Below are positions 41,901 through 50,578 of a stretch of DNA of 64,000 nucleotides, piece by piece. The position numbers and the translations under genes were made by a program. A model generated the notes under the pieces. It worked only from the letters and a program-made list of their open reading frames with translations, was not told the origin of the DNA and ran no database searches. This DNA comes from Meiothermus ruber DSM 1279 (GTDB taxonomy: Bacteria; Deinococcota; Deinococci; Deinococcales; Thermaceae), in NCBI RefSeq assembly GCF_000024425.1, contig NC_013946.1:2542001-2606000 (forward strand), written 5' to 3'. Within the stretch, counting starts at the first letter, position 1. Each line of letters opens with the position of its first letter.

Positions 41901-43058
41901 ATGAGGAGAATCGGCTTGTTTGGCGCTTTTGTTCTGGGGGTTGTGGTGCTGGGATCGGCCCTGGCCCAGAGTCCCATCAAGGTGGGGTTCATCGGGGGGA
42001 TGAGTGGGGGGTTCATCCAGCCCGAGCCGGCCAAAATACTCAAGGCCTACTTCGATAGGCTGAATGCCCAAGGGGGCATTGGGGGGCGGAAAATTGAGTT
42101 CTACGCCGAGGACGATAGAACCAACCCGGCTGCCGCCAGCCAGGCCGCCCGTCGGCTGGTAGACGACATCGGCGTGGTGGCCCTTGTGGGCAGCGCCAGC
42201 GCTCTGGAGTGCAGCGTCAATGCCGCTTATTACGTACAAAAGGGCGTGGTCTCGATCCAGGGAACCGGGGTGGATCCGGTCTGCTTTAACAGCCCCAACA
42301 TCTCACCGGTGAACACCGGGCCGTTTACCGCCAGCACCCTGGTCTTACAGTACGCGGCGCTCAACCTGAAGAAGGAGAAAATCTGCGCCTTTTTCGCCCA
42401 GCTACCCGGCCTCGAGCCCGCCTACCGTCAAGCCGTGGCCGACTTTGAGCAGATCACCGGGAAAAAAATACTGATACAAGACTACAGCTACAAGCCCGGC
42501 GACGACCCTACACCGTTGGTTTTGCGGGCCCGTCAGGCTGGTTGTGAAGCCACGTTGTTTGCTGGCAGCGATGCTTTTGCCATCTCCTGGATGAACGCGG
42601 TCAAGACCCAGGGGCTTCTGAAGGCCAGCCAGTGGCTGTTCCTCCCTTCAACCTACACCGAAGCCTTTGCCAAGGCCATGGGCTCGAGCGCCAATGGGGT
42701 GCTGGTATCCTCTGAACTAGAACCCTACTTAGGCAACAACCCCATCCTCAACGACTGGCGCGAACTTTCTCGCCAGAACAACATCCCCCTCACCGCCTTC
42801 AGCCTGGCCAGCTACCTGGCTGCTCAGATCTTTGTGGATACCGTCAAAACCATCAGGGGTGAGATCACCCGTGAAAGCGTGACCGCAGCGTTCAAAAGCA
42901 TGCGTCCCTATCGCACCCCGCTGATGGGCAATGCCTATACCTTTGGCAACGCCCAGGCCCACCGCTCCAACCAGAGCATCAAAGTGCTCGAGCTGCGGGA
43001 CGGGCAGTACTTCCTGGCCTATCCGGGCTGGATCCGGCTGCAAGCACCCCAGCGCTAA
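41901..43058 (+). CDS. branched-chain-type ABC transporter substrate-binding protein (LivK-like)
   Basis: The 385-residue protein has a signal peptide (VLGVVVLGSALAQ) and a type I periplasmic-binding fold: IKVGFIGGMSGGFIQPEPAKILKAYFDRLNAQGGIGGRKIEFYAEDDRTNPAAASQAARRLV is the LivK-type beginning, followed by VALVGSASALECSVNA. Members bind amino acids but also many aromatic acids and amides. Being first in a catabolic operon, it probably binds the compound degraded by the downstream enzymes. AAGGAGGAGGT precedes the ATG. Confidence 0.9.
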   Translation: MRRIGLFGAFVLGVVVLGSALAQSPIKVGFIGGMSGGFIQPEPAKILKAYFDRLNAQGGIGGRKIEFYAEDDRTNPAAASQAARRLVDDIGVVALVGSASALECSVNAAYYVQKGVVSIQGTGVDPVCFNSPNISPVNTGPFTASTLVLQYAALNLKKEKICAFFAQLPGLEPAYRQAVADFEQITGKKILIQDYSYKPGDDPTPLVLRARQAGCEATLFAGSDAFAISWMNAVKTQGLLKASQWLFLPSTYTEAFAKAMGSSANGVLVSSELEPYLGNNPILNDWRELSRQNNIPLTAFSLASYLAAQIFVDTVKTIRGEITRESVTAAFKSMRPYRTPLMGNAYTFGNAQAHRSNQSIKVLELRDGQYFLAYPGWIRLQAPQR

Positions 43059-43076
43059 CCCGCCCAGGAGCCCGCG

Positions 43077-43934
43077 ATGATCCAAGCCGCGATCGCCGGT
43101 CTGGTCTCTGGTGGTGTATACGCGCTGCTAGGGGTCTGCGTGGTGCTGCTATACCGCATGGTGGGGGTGCTCAACCTGGCCCAGGCGGCCATTGGGGTGT
43201 TCGGAATGTTTGTGGTGCTGGTCTGCTACGAAAACCACTGGCCGCTGGGGCTTGCGGTGGCCAGCGGGCTGCTAACCTCAACAGCCCTGGGGGGTTTGTT
43301 GGGCGGGGTGATGGCCCACTGGTTCTCCGAGGCCTCTTTACAGGTGCGTTCGTCGGTGACCATTGCTTTTCTGATCGGCATCCTTACGGTGGGCCTGTGG
43401 ATTTTTGGTAGCGATCCCAGGCCGGTGCCAAATCTGGTGGGCACCGGCAGCCTGTGGGTGGGCGGTCTGGTGATTCCTCACCTGGCGCTGGTCATCCTTG
43501 GCACAGCACTGCTGCTGGCTGGGGGCATCTCACTTCTCTTGCAGCGCACCTTGCTGGGGGTCTGGCTGCGGGCCCTGGCCGAGCGGCCCACCGCTGCTGA
43601 GCTGCTGGGGGTTCCAGCCCAGGCCCTTACCGTGGGAGTCTGGGCAGTGGCCGGGGCGATCTCCTGCCTGGCAATTCTGCTCATCGCCCCCAGCCGTTCA
43701 CCGGAGTTTCCAGTGTTATCGCTGCTGGTGCTTCCGGGAATGGCCGCGGCTTTGCTGGGACTTTTCAAAAGCTTCCCCCTTACCATTCTGGGCGGCTTGG
43801 GTATCGGGCTCATCGAGGGACTGGCCTCGAGCCTCCCCGCCGTGGCCCCTTACCGACAGGCCCTGTGGTTCCTGGTAATGCTGGCCGCGTTGCTGTGGAT
43901 ACAGCGCAAGGAGGTCTGGGATGCTGCGCGCTAG
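43077..43934 (+). CDS. branched-chain-type ABC transporter permease (LivH-like)
   Basis: The 285-residue membrane protein has about eight hydrophobic segments and the LivH features AGLVSGGVYALLGVCVVLLYRMVGVLNLAQAAIGVFGMF and RTLLGVWLRALAERPTAAELLGVPAQALTVGVWAVAGAISCLA. It forms the translocation path with the LivM part of the next gene, which starts 14 nt before this gene ends. Confidence 0.92.
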   Translation: MIQAAIAGLVSGGVYALLGVCVVLLYRMVGVLNLAQAAIGVFGMFVVLVCYENHWPLGLAVASGLLTSTALGGLLGGVMAHWFSEASLQVRSSVTIAFLIGILTVGLWIFGSDPRPVPNLVGTGSLWVGGLVIPHLALVILGTALLLAGGISLLLQRTLLGVWLRALAERPTAAELLGVPAQALTVGVWAVAGAISCLAILLIAPSRSPEFPVLSLLVLPGMAAALLGLFKSFPLTILGGLGIGLIEGLASSLPAVAPYRQALWFLVMLAALLWIQRKEVWDAAR

Positions 43935-45600
43935 CCCCTGGTTCCTTCTGGCGTTGGTTGCGCTGGCCCTTCTGCCCCTGCTGCTGCCCAACTACTGGCT
44001 TTTTTTGCTAACCAGCATGCTGATCTCAAGCATGGTCACCCTGAGTGTGGGGCTGGTAAGCGGTATGGCCGGGATGATCTCGCTGGGGCAGCTTTCTTTT
44101 GCCGGGGTGGGGGGGTGGATGGTGGCCTACTTTAACGCCAACAATCTACCCATTCCCTTTGTCCTACAGGTTTTGATTGGTGCGCTGGTAGCCGTGCCGC
44201 TGGGCATCGTCATCGGCTTACCGGCTCTGCGGGTGCGGGGGGTGCATCTGGCAGTGGTCACTTTTGGCTTTGCAGCGGTGGCCGATCTGTTCTTTACCAT
44301 CCTGAACTTTCCCGGTGGGGTGATGGGAAAGCCGGTGCTGCGGCCCGATTTTTTGTCCCACGACCGCAGTTATTACTGGTTTTGCCTGTTCCTTTTTGTA
44401 CTTCTGGTGCTGGGGGTAAACGCCCTGTACCGCAGCCGCCTCGGCAGCGCCTGGCTGGCGGTCAAGCACAGTGAGCGCGCCGCAGCAGCTATGGGTCTGA
44501 ACGTGGCCGCTACCAAGCTGTGGGCCTTCGCCATGAGCGCTTTTATAGCCGGTCTGAGCGGAGGGCTTCTGGCCGGGCAGGTGGGCTTGCTGAGCGCCAC
44601 CAACTTTTCACCCACCGCTTCACTGATTCTGTTCGCCAGCGCGATTATGGTGGGGGCGCGCTACCCCGCCGGGGCCGTGCTGGCCGGGGTGATGGCCTGG
44701 CTGGTGCCCGAGGTGCTGGGCCGCTTGCATCTTTCGCAGAACCTGGGCAACCTCATTTTTGCCCTGGGCACGATTGCTGCTCTAAAAGCCGGAGGGGGCA
44801 TTTTCGAGGTGGCAGCCCGGCAAAAAAAGCCCGCTGCGACACCACCGCTTCCACCGCCAGCGGCCCCGGCACCCGCCGCCCACACCCCCAGCGACCAGGT
44901 GGTGCTCGAGGTTCAAAACCTTTGCGTAGCCTACGGGCAGGTGCTGGCCCTCAACAAGGTGAGCTTCAGCCTTAAGGAAGGCCAGGTGCTGGGGCTAATA
45001 GGGCCCAATGGTGCAGGCAAATCGAGTCTGGTAGATGCCCTTAGCGGCTTCACGCCCTACCAGGGACGCGTGCAGCTCGAGGGGCGAAGCCTGGAAGGGT
45101 GGAGCGCCGCACAGCGGGCCCGCGCCGGGCTGCGCCGTAGCTTCCAGCAGGATCGCACCATCCCCGAGCTGAGTGTGCAGGCCTACCTGGAGCTCTCTGC
45201 CGGGCGTGCCCTGCCGAAGGAAGAGCTGGCCTGGGCCCTGGAATTTGCCGGGTTGACCGAGTTGGGCCTGGAGTTGCACAGCCTAAACATGGGTACCCGG
45301 CGCAGGCTCGAGGTGGCCGGCATCCTGCTGTCTCGACCCAAGGTGGTACTGCTGGACGAACCAGCCGCGGGGCTCTCGAGCGAAGAAAGCCTACAACTGG
45401 CCCGGCAAATTGCCGGTATACCAGCCCGCTACGGCTGTTCGGTGATTCTCATCGAACACGACATGGAAGTGGTACGGGCCGCTTGCAGCGAGGTGGTGGT
45501 GCTGGACTTCGGTTGCTTGATCGAAGCAGGCCCCACCACCAGGGTGCTATCGAGCCCGCGGGTGGCCGCGGCCTATCTGGGCGAGGAGGTGCTGGCATGA
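43921..45600 (+). CDS. fused LivM-type permease and LivG-type ATPase
   Basis: The 559-residue protein joins two normally separate subunits. Residues about 1-300 are a LivM-like permease with eight or more helices (GLVSGMAGMISLGQLSFAGVGGWMVAYF, GLPALRVRGVHLAVVTFGFA, WLAVKHSERAAAAMGLNVAATK). A Pro/Ala-rich linker (about 300-325) leads to an ABC domain (about 328-559): Walker A GPNGAGKSS, Walker B VVLLDEPAAGLSSEE, H-loop LIEHDMEVV. The signature is LNMGTRRRLEVAG rather than LSGGQ or LSYGQ, a degenerate form. The partner ATPase has a canonical signature. Confidence 0.93.
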   Translation: MLRASPWFLLALVALALLPLLLPNYWLFLLTSMLISSMVTLSVGLVSGMAGMISLGQLSFAGVGGWMVAYFNANNLPIPFVLQVLIGALVAVPLGIVIGLPALRVRGVHLAVVTFGFAAVADLFFTILNFPGGVMGKPVLRPDFLSHDRSYYWFCLFLFVLLVLGVNALYRSRLGSAWLAVKHSERAAAAMGLNVAATKLWAFAMSAFIAGLSGGLLAGQVGLLSATNFSPTASLILFASAIMVGARYPAGAVLAGVMAWLVPEVLGRLHLSQNLGNLIFALGTIAALKAGGGIFEVAARQKKPAATPPLPPPAAPAPAAHTPSDQVVLEVQNLCVAYGQVLALNKVSFSLKEGQVLGLIGPNGAGKSSLVDALSGFTPYQGRVQLEGRSLEGWSAAQRARAGLRRSFQQDRTIPELSVQAYLELSAGRALPKEELAWALEFAGLTELGLELHSLNMGTRRRLEVAGILLSRPKVVLLDEPAAGLSSEESLQLARQIAGIPARYGCSVILIEHDMEVVRAACSEVVVLDFGCLIEAGPTTRVLSSPRVAAAYLGEEVLA

Positions 45601-46286
45601 GCTTGCGGGTTGAGGGGCTCTGTGTAGCCCGTGGGGAAGCAGTGGTGGTGCGCGGGGTGAGTTTTAGCGTGCCACTGGGTGAGGTAACCGTGCTACTGGG
45701 CCCCAACGGAGCCGGCAAGACCAGCCTGCTCGAGGCCCTTTCTGGCATTCTTCCCATCCAAGCAGGCCGCTTAGAGCTCTGCGGTCGGGAGATGAGCCGG
45801 GCCTCCAGGGTGGTTCGCGCACGAGCCGGGCTATCCCATGTGCAGCAAGGTCGGGTGGTCTTCCCTACCTTGAGCGTGGAGGAGAACCTGCGGGTGGGCG
45901 CGCGGGATGGCCTCGAGGAGGCCTTTCGCCTCTTCCCTGAGCTAGAAAAACGCCGCCATACCCCCGCCGGTCAGCTTTCTGGAGGTGAGCAGCAGATGGT
46001 GGTGCTGGCCCGGGCCATTCTGAGCAGGCCGCAGGTGCTCTTGGTAGACGAGATGTCGCTGGGACTGGCACCGCTGGTGGTCAAGCGACTGCTGCCGGTG
46101 CTCAAGGGTCTGGCCGAAGGGGGGGTGGGGGTCTTGCTGGTGGAACAGTTTGCCAGGCTGGCCCTCTCCCTGGGCCACCAGGCCCTGGTGATGAACCAGG
46201 GGCGGCTGGTGTACAGCGGCCCGGCCTCGGCTTTGCTACGCCAGCCAGAGCTGCTGCAATGGGCCTATCTAGGAAGGAGTGCTTGA
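45597..46286 (+). CDS. branched-chain-type ABC transporter ATP-binding protein (LivF-like)
   Basis: The 229-residue ATPase has Walker A GPNGAGKTS, Q-loop LSHVQQGRVVFPTLSVEENLRVG, signature LSGGEQQMVVLARAIL, Walker B VLLVDEMSLGLAP and the LivF-type C-terminus. The ATG overlaps the previous stop (ATGA). It should pair with the fused LivM-LivG protein. Confidence 0.94.
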   Translation: MSLRVEGLCVARGEAVVVRGVSFSVPLGEVTVLLGPNGAGKTSLLEALSGILPIQAGRLELCGREMSRASRVVRARAGLSHVQQGRVVFPTLSVEENLRVGARDGLEEAFRLFPELEKRRHTPAGQLSGGEQQMVVLARAILSRPQVLLVDEMSLGLAPLVVKRLLPVLKGLAEGGVGVLLVEQFARLALSLGHQALVMNQGRLVYSGPASALLRQPELLQWAYLGRSA

Positions 46287-46708
46287 TGACCCGCGACCGC
46301 TACGACGAGTACATCCGCCGTTTCAACGCGCAAGACCCAACGGTTTTCGAGGAATTTCTAACCCCCAACGTCTACGTGCTCAACGGCACCCTCGAGCTCC
46401 GCGGCATCGAGAGCATGCAGAAACACTACGCCCGCATCTGGCGCACCTTTCGCGAGACGCTGCACATCAGGCGCTTTGTGGCCAACTCGACTGGGCTGGC
46501 TGTGCAGATGTGGGCCCAGTTCATGGCCCTCCAGGAAGATCCTGTTTCACCCTTCGGCGCGGTGCGCGCAGGTGAGCGCTTCGATTTCCACGGCCTGATT
46601 TTGTACACCCTGGAACAGGGCCGCTTCCGCGAGATCTGGGTAGCCTACAACCGCTTCGTGCGCACCGACCTGGAGGGCCAGCAGACCGAGCTGGGCATAC
46701 CCCATTAA
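46286..46708 (+). CDS. NTF2-like/SnoaL-like small protein
   Basis: The 140-residue protein has the NTF2 fold pattern: an N-terminal helix (YDEYIRRFNAQDPTVFEEFLTPNVYVLNGTLELRGIESMQKHYARIW) and beta-sheet ending HGLILYTLEQGRFREIWVAYNRFVR. Such proteins act as isomerases, cyclases or dehydratases or bind small hydrophobic molecules. Start ATG overlaps the LivF stop by 1 nt. No catalytic Asp-His pair can be assigned with confidence. Confidence 0.8.
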   Translation: MTRDRYDEYIRRFNAQDPTVFEEFLTPNVYVLNGTLELRGIESMQKHYARIWRTFRETLHIRRFVANSTGLAVQMWAQFMALQEDPVSPFGAVRAGERFDFHGLILYTLEQGRFREIWVAYNRFVRTDLEGQQTELGIPH

Positions 46709-46721
46709 AGGAGGACTGAGA

Positions 46722-47507
46722 TTGAACGAGGTTCTGCACAAAAGTCGTTCTCAACGTCTGGCCGGTAAAGTGGCCCTGGTCAGCGGGATTGGCAGCGGCA
46801 TTGGTCAGGCCTGCGCCTTGATGTTTGCCCGGCATGGGGCCTGGGTGGTGGGTTGCGATCTGGATGCCTCCGCAACCCAGGCCACCCTCGAGGCAGCCCG
46901 CTCCGAAGGCCTCGAGCTGGCCAGCCTCCACCCCTGCGACCTAACCCGCCCGGCCGAGGTACAGCGTTGGGTCGCGTATGCCCTGGGTCTGCACCAGCGC
47001 CTCGATGTGCTGGTAAACGCCGCCGCTGCCGCTGTTTTCAAACCCATCGAGGCGCTGAGCTTTGCCGAGTGGAAGCGCACCCTGGAGGCCGAGCTGGACA
47101 CAGTCTTCCTGGTCTGCCAGGCAGCCTGGCCCTACCTCAAGCAAAACGGCGGCTCTATCATCAATTTTGCTTCAGCCAACGCTTACGGCGTGCTCGAGCG
47201 GAGTCCGGCCCTGGCCCACTGCGCAGGCAAAGGGGGGGTGCTGGCCATGACCCGGCAGCTAGCCCTCGAGGGAGCACCCTATGGCATCCGGGCCAATACC
47301 ATCTCGCCGGGCCTGGTGGTAACGGGGGCTACCGCTCCGGTCATCGCTGACCCAGAGATCCGTGCACTGTGGCTCAAGAAGCACATGCTGGGCCGCTTCG
47401 GCCAGCCAGAGGACGTGGCCTGGATGGCGGTGTTTTTGGCGTCGGACGAGTCCAACTGGATCACCGCCTCCGATTTTGCGGTGGATGGAGGAACTCGAGC
47501 TTTATGA
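46722..47507 (+). CDS. short-chain dehydrogenase/reductase (SDR 1 of the operon)
   Basis: The 261-residue protein has the classical SDR motifs: cofactor loop VSGIGSGIGQA (TGxxxGIG variant), DLDAS after strand two suggesting NAD specificity, NAAAAAVFKPIE in place of NNAG, and a C-terminal WITASDFAVDGG. At the usual Ser-Tyr-Lys site, SIINFASANAYGVLERSPALAHCAGKGG shows the YxxxK position as HCAGK, so the catalytic Tyr is replaced by His. The TTG start is decided by AAAGGAGG with 7-nt spacing. It probably oxidises an alcohol of the substrate, if active. Confidence 0.85.
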   Translation: MNEVLHKSRSQRLAGKVALVSGIGSGIGQACALMFARHGAWVVGCDLDASATQATLEAARSEGLELASLHPCDLTRPAEVQRWVAYALGLHQRLDVLVNAAAAAVFKPIEALSFAEWKRTLEAELDTVFLVCQAAWPYLKQNGGSIINFASANAYGVLERSPALAHCAGKGGVLAMTRQLALEGAPYGIRANTISPGLVVTGATAPVIADPEIRALWLKKHMLGRFGQPEDVAWMAVFLASDESNWITASDFAVDGGTRAL

Positions 47508-48874
47508 AATTCAAAGGTGAGATCTTCTGGCAAGGGGATGCAGGCTACGAAGAAGCCCGTGTGGGGCGCATCTTCAACGGACGCAGACCCGCGCGCTACC
47601 CAAAAGCAGTCCTCTTTGCCGAGGACGAGCAGGATGTGGTGGCCGCGGTGCGGCTGGCCAAGGAACAAGGGCTTAAGGTGGCGGTGCGCTCCGGAGGACA
47701 TAGCTGGGCGGCCTGGGGCCTGCGTGATCAGGCAATCTTGCTTGATTTATCGCGGATGCAGACGATGGCCTACGACGAGGCCACAGGCATTGTGCAGGTG
47801 AGTCCAGCGGTTAAGGGGGGCCAGACCCTAGCCCCTTACCTCGAAGCCCGGGGCCGCATGTTCCACGGGGGGCACTGTCCAACGGTAGGCCTGGGCGGCT
47901 TTCTCTTACAGGGCGGGATGGGCTGGAACTGCCGGGGCTGGGGCTGGGCCGCTGAAGCCATTGTAGCGATGGATGTGGTGACCGCCCAGGGTGAGCTGGT
48001 GCGGGCCGATGCCCAGCACAACCCCGACCTCTTCTGGGCCGCTCGCGGGGCAGGGCCGGGGTTTTTTGGGGTGGTGACCCGGTTTTACCTGCAAACCCGG
48101 CCTCTGCCCAAAGCCCTCACCCAGAGCACCCAGATCTACCCGCTGGACTGCTGGCAAGAGGTGCTCACCTGGCTTCAGGAAACCCACGCAGCGGTGGACA
48201 CCCGGGTGGAGCTGGTAGCGCTCAGCCTGGTACCCCCGGGCATGGATCGCCATGCCCTGGTGGTGCACGGCCTGGCCATGGTGGACACCCCGGAGGAAGG
48301 GCGCGAAGCCCTGGCCCTGCTCGAAACCTGTCCGGTGCTGGAGCGGGCCCTGGTGCACCAGGTGGCCCAGCCCACCAGCTTTGCCCAGGAGCGCCAGGAG
48401 CAGCTACGACAAAACCCCGAGGGCTGCCGTTATGCGGTGGACAACGCCTGGCTGCAAGGAAGCCCAGCGGAGGTGGTGCCCCGCTTGCACGAGGCTTTCA
48501 CCCAACCACCGACCGCCAAAACCTTCACCCTCTGGTTTAGCATGGCCCCCTTGCGACCCCTGCCCGATATGGCCCTTTCGCTCCAAAGCGAGATTTATCT
48601 GGCCATCTACACCATCTGGGAGGATGAGGCCGATGATGCGCGCTGCCGTAGCTGGCTGGCTCGGCAGATGGCCACCCTCGAGCCCGTCACGTTGGGGCAG
48701 TACCTGGGCGACTCCGACTTCACCACCCGCTCGCTCAAGTTTATGAGCGATGCGAACTGGGCCCGGTTACAGGCCATCCGAGCCCAGCGCGACCCCGAAG
48801 GGCTGTTCGTCTCCTACCTAACAAGCAACCCCCTCACCCTCAACCAAAACCCCTGGGAGGTGCACCGTGTTTGA
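47504..48874 (+). CDS. FAD-binding oxidase of the berberine-bridge/PCMH family
   Basis: The 456-residue protein has an FAD PCMH domain (about 35-205) with AVRSGGHSWAAWG (H66) and HGGHCPTVGLGGFLLQGGMGWN (C125). The spacing of 59 between the His and the Cys matches bicovalently flavinylated oxidases of this family. A substrate domain follows. These enzymes oxidise alcohols, sugars or alkaloids with O2. The usual BBE C-terminal motif is not obvious. The ATG overlaps the SDR stop by 4 nt. Confidence 0.88.
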   Translation: MKFKGEIFWQGDAGYEEARVGRIFNGRRPARYPKAVLFAEDEQDVVAAVRLAKEQGLKVAVRSGGHSWAAWGLRDQAILLDLSRMQTMAYDEATGIVQVSPAVKGGQTLAPYLEARGRMFHGGHCPTVGLGGFLLQGGMGWNCRGWGWAAEAIVAMDVVTAQGELVRADAQHNPDLFWAARGAGPGFFGVVTRFYLQTRPLPKALTQSTQIYPLDCWQEVLTWLQETHAAVDTRVELVALSLVPPGMDRHALVVHGLAMVDTPEEGREALALLETCPVLERALVHQVAQPTSFAQERQEQLRQNPEGCRYAVDNAWLQGSPAEVVPRLHEAFTQPPTAKTFTLWFSMAPLRPLPDMALSLQSEIYLAIYTIWEDEADDARCRSWLARQMATLEPVTLGQYLGDSDFTTRSLKFMSDANWARLQAIRAQRDPEGLFVSYLTSNPLTLNQNPWEVHRV

Positions 48875-49280
48875 GCTGCGCCCGCACCATGTGGGCCTGA
48901 GCGTGCCCGACCTCGAGGCCAGCCGCCGCTGGTACAGCGAGATGCTGGGCTTCGAGCCAGAAAAAGAGCTGTTCATTGAACAGATTCCAGCCCGGGTGGC
49001 CTTTTTGCGGCGGGGGGCTTTCCGCCTCGAGCTTTTCGAGGTCGTGGGGGCCCAGGCCCTGCCTGAGGAGCGGCGGCAGCCCCATACCGATTTGCGCACC
49101 CACGGTACCAAGCACCTGGCCTTTGCCGTGCCCGATGTGGATCAGGCCGTGGAGGCCCTGCGCGCACGGGGGGTGCGGGTGCTGCTGCACCAGCGCATCG
49201 GAGGCGAACCCATGGCCTTTATCTGCGACAACGCAGGCATCCTGCTCGAGCTCGTACAGGCTGCATCTTTTGGCGAATAG
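48867..49280 (+). CDS. VOC/glyoxalase-family protein
   Basis: The 137-residue protein has two beta-alpha-beta-beta-beta modules: [24 protein letters not shown] and [26 protein letters not shown], ending [14 protein letters not shown]. Candidate metal ligands are H8, H91 and E131 or nearby, as in VOC enzymes (epimerases, dioxygenases, glyoxalases). GTG start overlaps the oxidase gene by 8 nt. The substrate is unknown. Confidence 0.87.
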   Translation: MFELRPHHVGLSVPDLEASRRWYSEMLGFEPEKELFIEQIPARVAFLRRGAFRLELFEVVGAQALPEERRQPHTDLRTHGTKHLAFAVPDVDQAVEALRARGVRVLLHQRIGGEPMAFICDNAGILLELVQAASFGE

Positions 49281-49288
49281 GAGGTTGT

Positions 49289-50578
49289 ATGGCAAAAATC
49301 ATCAAATCGGGTTTATCCCAGCAAGCACGCTTCCAGGCCGATCTGGAGATACAGCGCACCGTCGAGCAGATACTGCGCGAGGTGGAAGCCCAGGGCGATG
49401 CTGCGGTGCGGGCCTACTCCGAGCAGTTCGACCATTGGTCACCCCCTTCCTTCCAGCTCTCTGCTGAGGAAATTGAAAGGGCCATGGCCAGTCTGCCCCC
49501 GCAAGTGCTGGAGGATATCGCCTTCGCCCAGGAGCAGATTCGCAACTTTGCCCGCCACCAGCGCCAGACCTTGCAAGACCTCGAGGTCGAGACCCTGCCG
49601 GGGGTGGTGCTGGGGCACAAGCATATACCGGTAGATAGCGTGGGCTGCTATGTGCCCGGCGGGCGCTACGCCATGGTGGCCTCGGCCCATATGAGCATCG
49701 TGACCGCCCGAGAGGCTGGGGTGCGGCGCATCGTGGCCTGCACACCTCCTCTCAAAGGTCAGCTCCCCGCGGCCACCGTCGCGGCCATGGCCATGGCCGG
49801 GGCCGACGAGATCTACTTGCTGGGCGGGGTGCAGGCCGTGGCCGCCATGGCCCTGGGCACACAGAGCATGGCCCCGGTGGACATGCTCTGTGGCCCCGGC
49901 AACGCTTATATCGCCGAGGCCAAACGCCAGCTTTTTGGTCGGGTAGGCATTGACCTCCTGGCCGGCCCCACCGAGGTACTGGTCATAGCCGACGACAGCG
50001 CCGATGCCGAGATGGTGGCCACCGACCTGCTGGGCCAGGCCGAGCACGGCCCCACCTCCCCGGCGGTGCTCATCACCACCAGCAAGGCCTTGGCCCAGGA
50101 AACCCTCCAGGAGATCGAGCGGCAGCTACAAACCCTCCCCACCGCCGACGTGGCCGGGGCAGCCTGGCGCGACTACGGCGAAATTATCTTGGTCGAAAAC
50201 GAGGAAGAGGCGGTGCTTGAGGCCGACCGCATCGCCAGCGAGCACGTGGAGGTACTGACGCGCAACCCCGAATACTTTTTGCAGCGCTTGCGCAACTACG
50301 GGGCTTTGTTCTTAGGGCCGCAAACCAACGTGGCCTATGGCGATAAGGTAATTGGCACCAACCATACCTTACCCACCCGCAAAGCCGCGCGCTACAGCGG
50401 TGGCCTCTGGGTGGGTAAGTTCCTCAAAACCGTAACCTATCAGAAAGTAAGCCCCGAAGCCAGCGCCCTTATTGGCACCTATGGCTCCCGCCTGTGCGCG
50501 CTGGAGGGCTTCTGGGGGCACAAGGCCCAGTGCGACCTGCGGGTACGCCGCTACGGAAAGGAGGTGGCCATCCACTAA
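49289..50578 (+). CDS. histidinol-dehydrogenase-family alcohol dehydrogenase (sulfopropanediol dehydrogenase-like)
   Basis: The 429-residue protein is a complete HisD-fold enzyme with [15 protein letters not shown] (zinc ligands Q and H), ASEHVEVL (catalytic Glu-His), [29 protein letters not shown] and EGFWGHKAQ (His ligand). In true HisD the loop reads NHVLPTGGTAR..; the [15 protein letters not shown] version is typical of the HpsN-like paralogues that oxidise 2,3-dihydroxypropane-1-sulfonate. No other his genes are near, so a role in histidine synthesis is unlikely. It would oxidise a primary alcohol to a carboxylate with NAD. Confidence 0.87.
   Translation: MAKIIKSGLSQQARFQADLEIQRTVEQILREVEAQGDAAVRAYSEQFDHWSPPSFQLSAEEIERAMASLPPQVLEDIAFAQEQIRNFARHQRQTLQDLEVETLPGVVLGHKHIPVDSVGCYVPGGRYAMVASAHMSIVTAREAGVRRIVACTPPLKGQLPAATVAAMAMAGADEIYLLGGVQAVAAMALGTQSMAPVDMLCGPGNAYIAEAKRQLFGRVGIDLLAGPTEVLVIADDSADAEMVATDLLGQAEHGPTSPAVLITTSKALAQETLQEIERQLQTLPTADVAGAAWRDYGEIILVENEEEAVLEADRIASEHVEVLTRNPEYFLQRLRNYGALFLGPQTNVAYGDKVIGTNHTLPTRKAARYSGGLWVGKFLKTVTYQKVSPEASALIGTYGSRLCALEGFWGHKAQCDLRVRRYGKEVAIH

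Noticed and set aside
49289-50578. Histidine biosynthesis gene hisD
   Set aside because: No his genes are adjacent, the post-NHTLPT loop is of the paralogue type and the gene is embedded in a catabolic operon.
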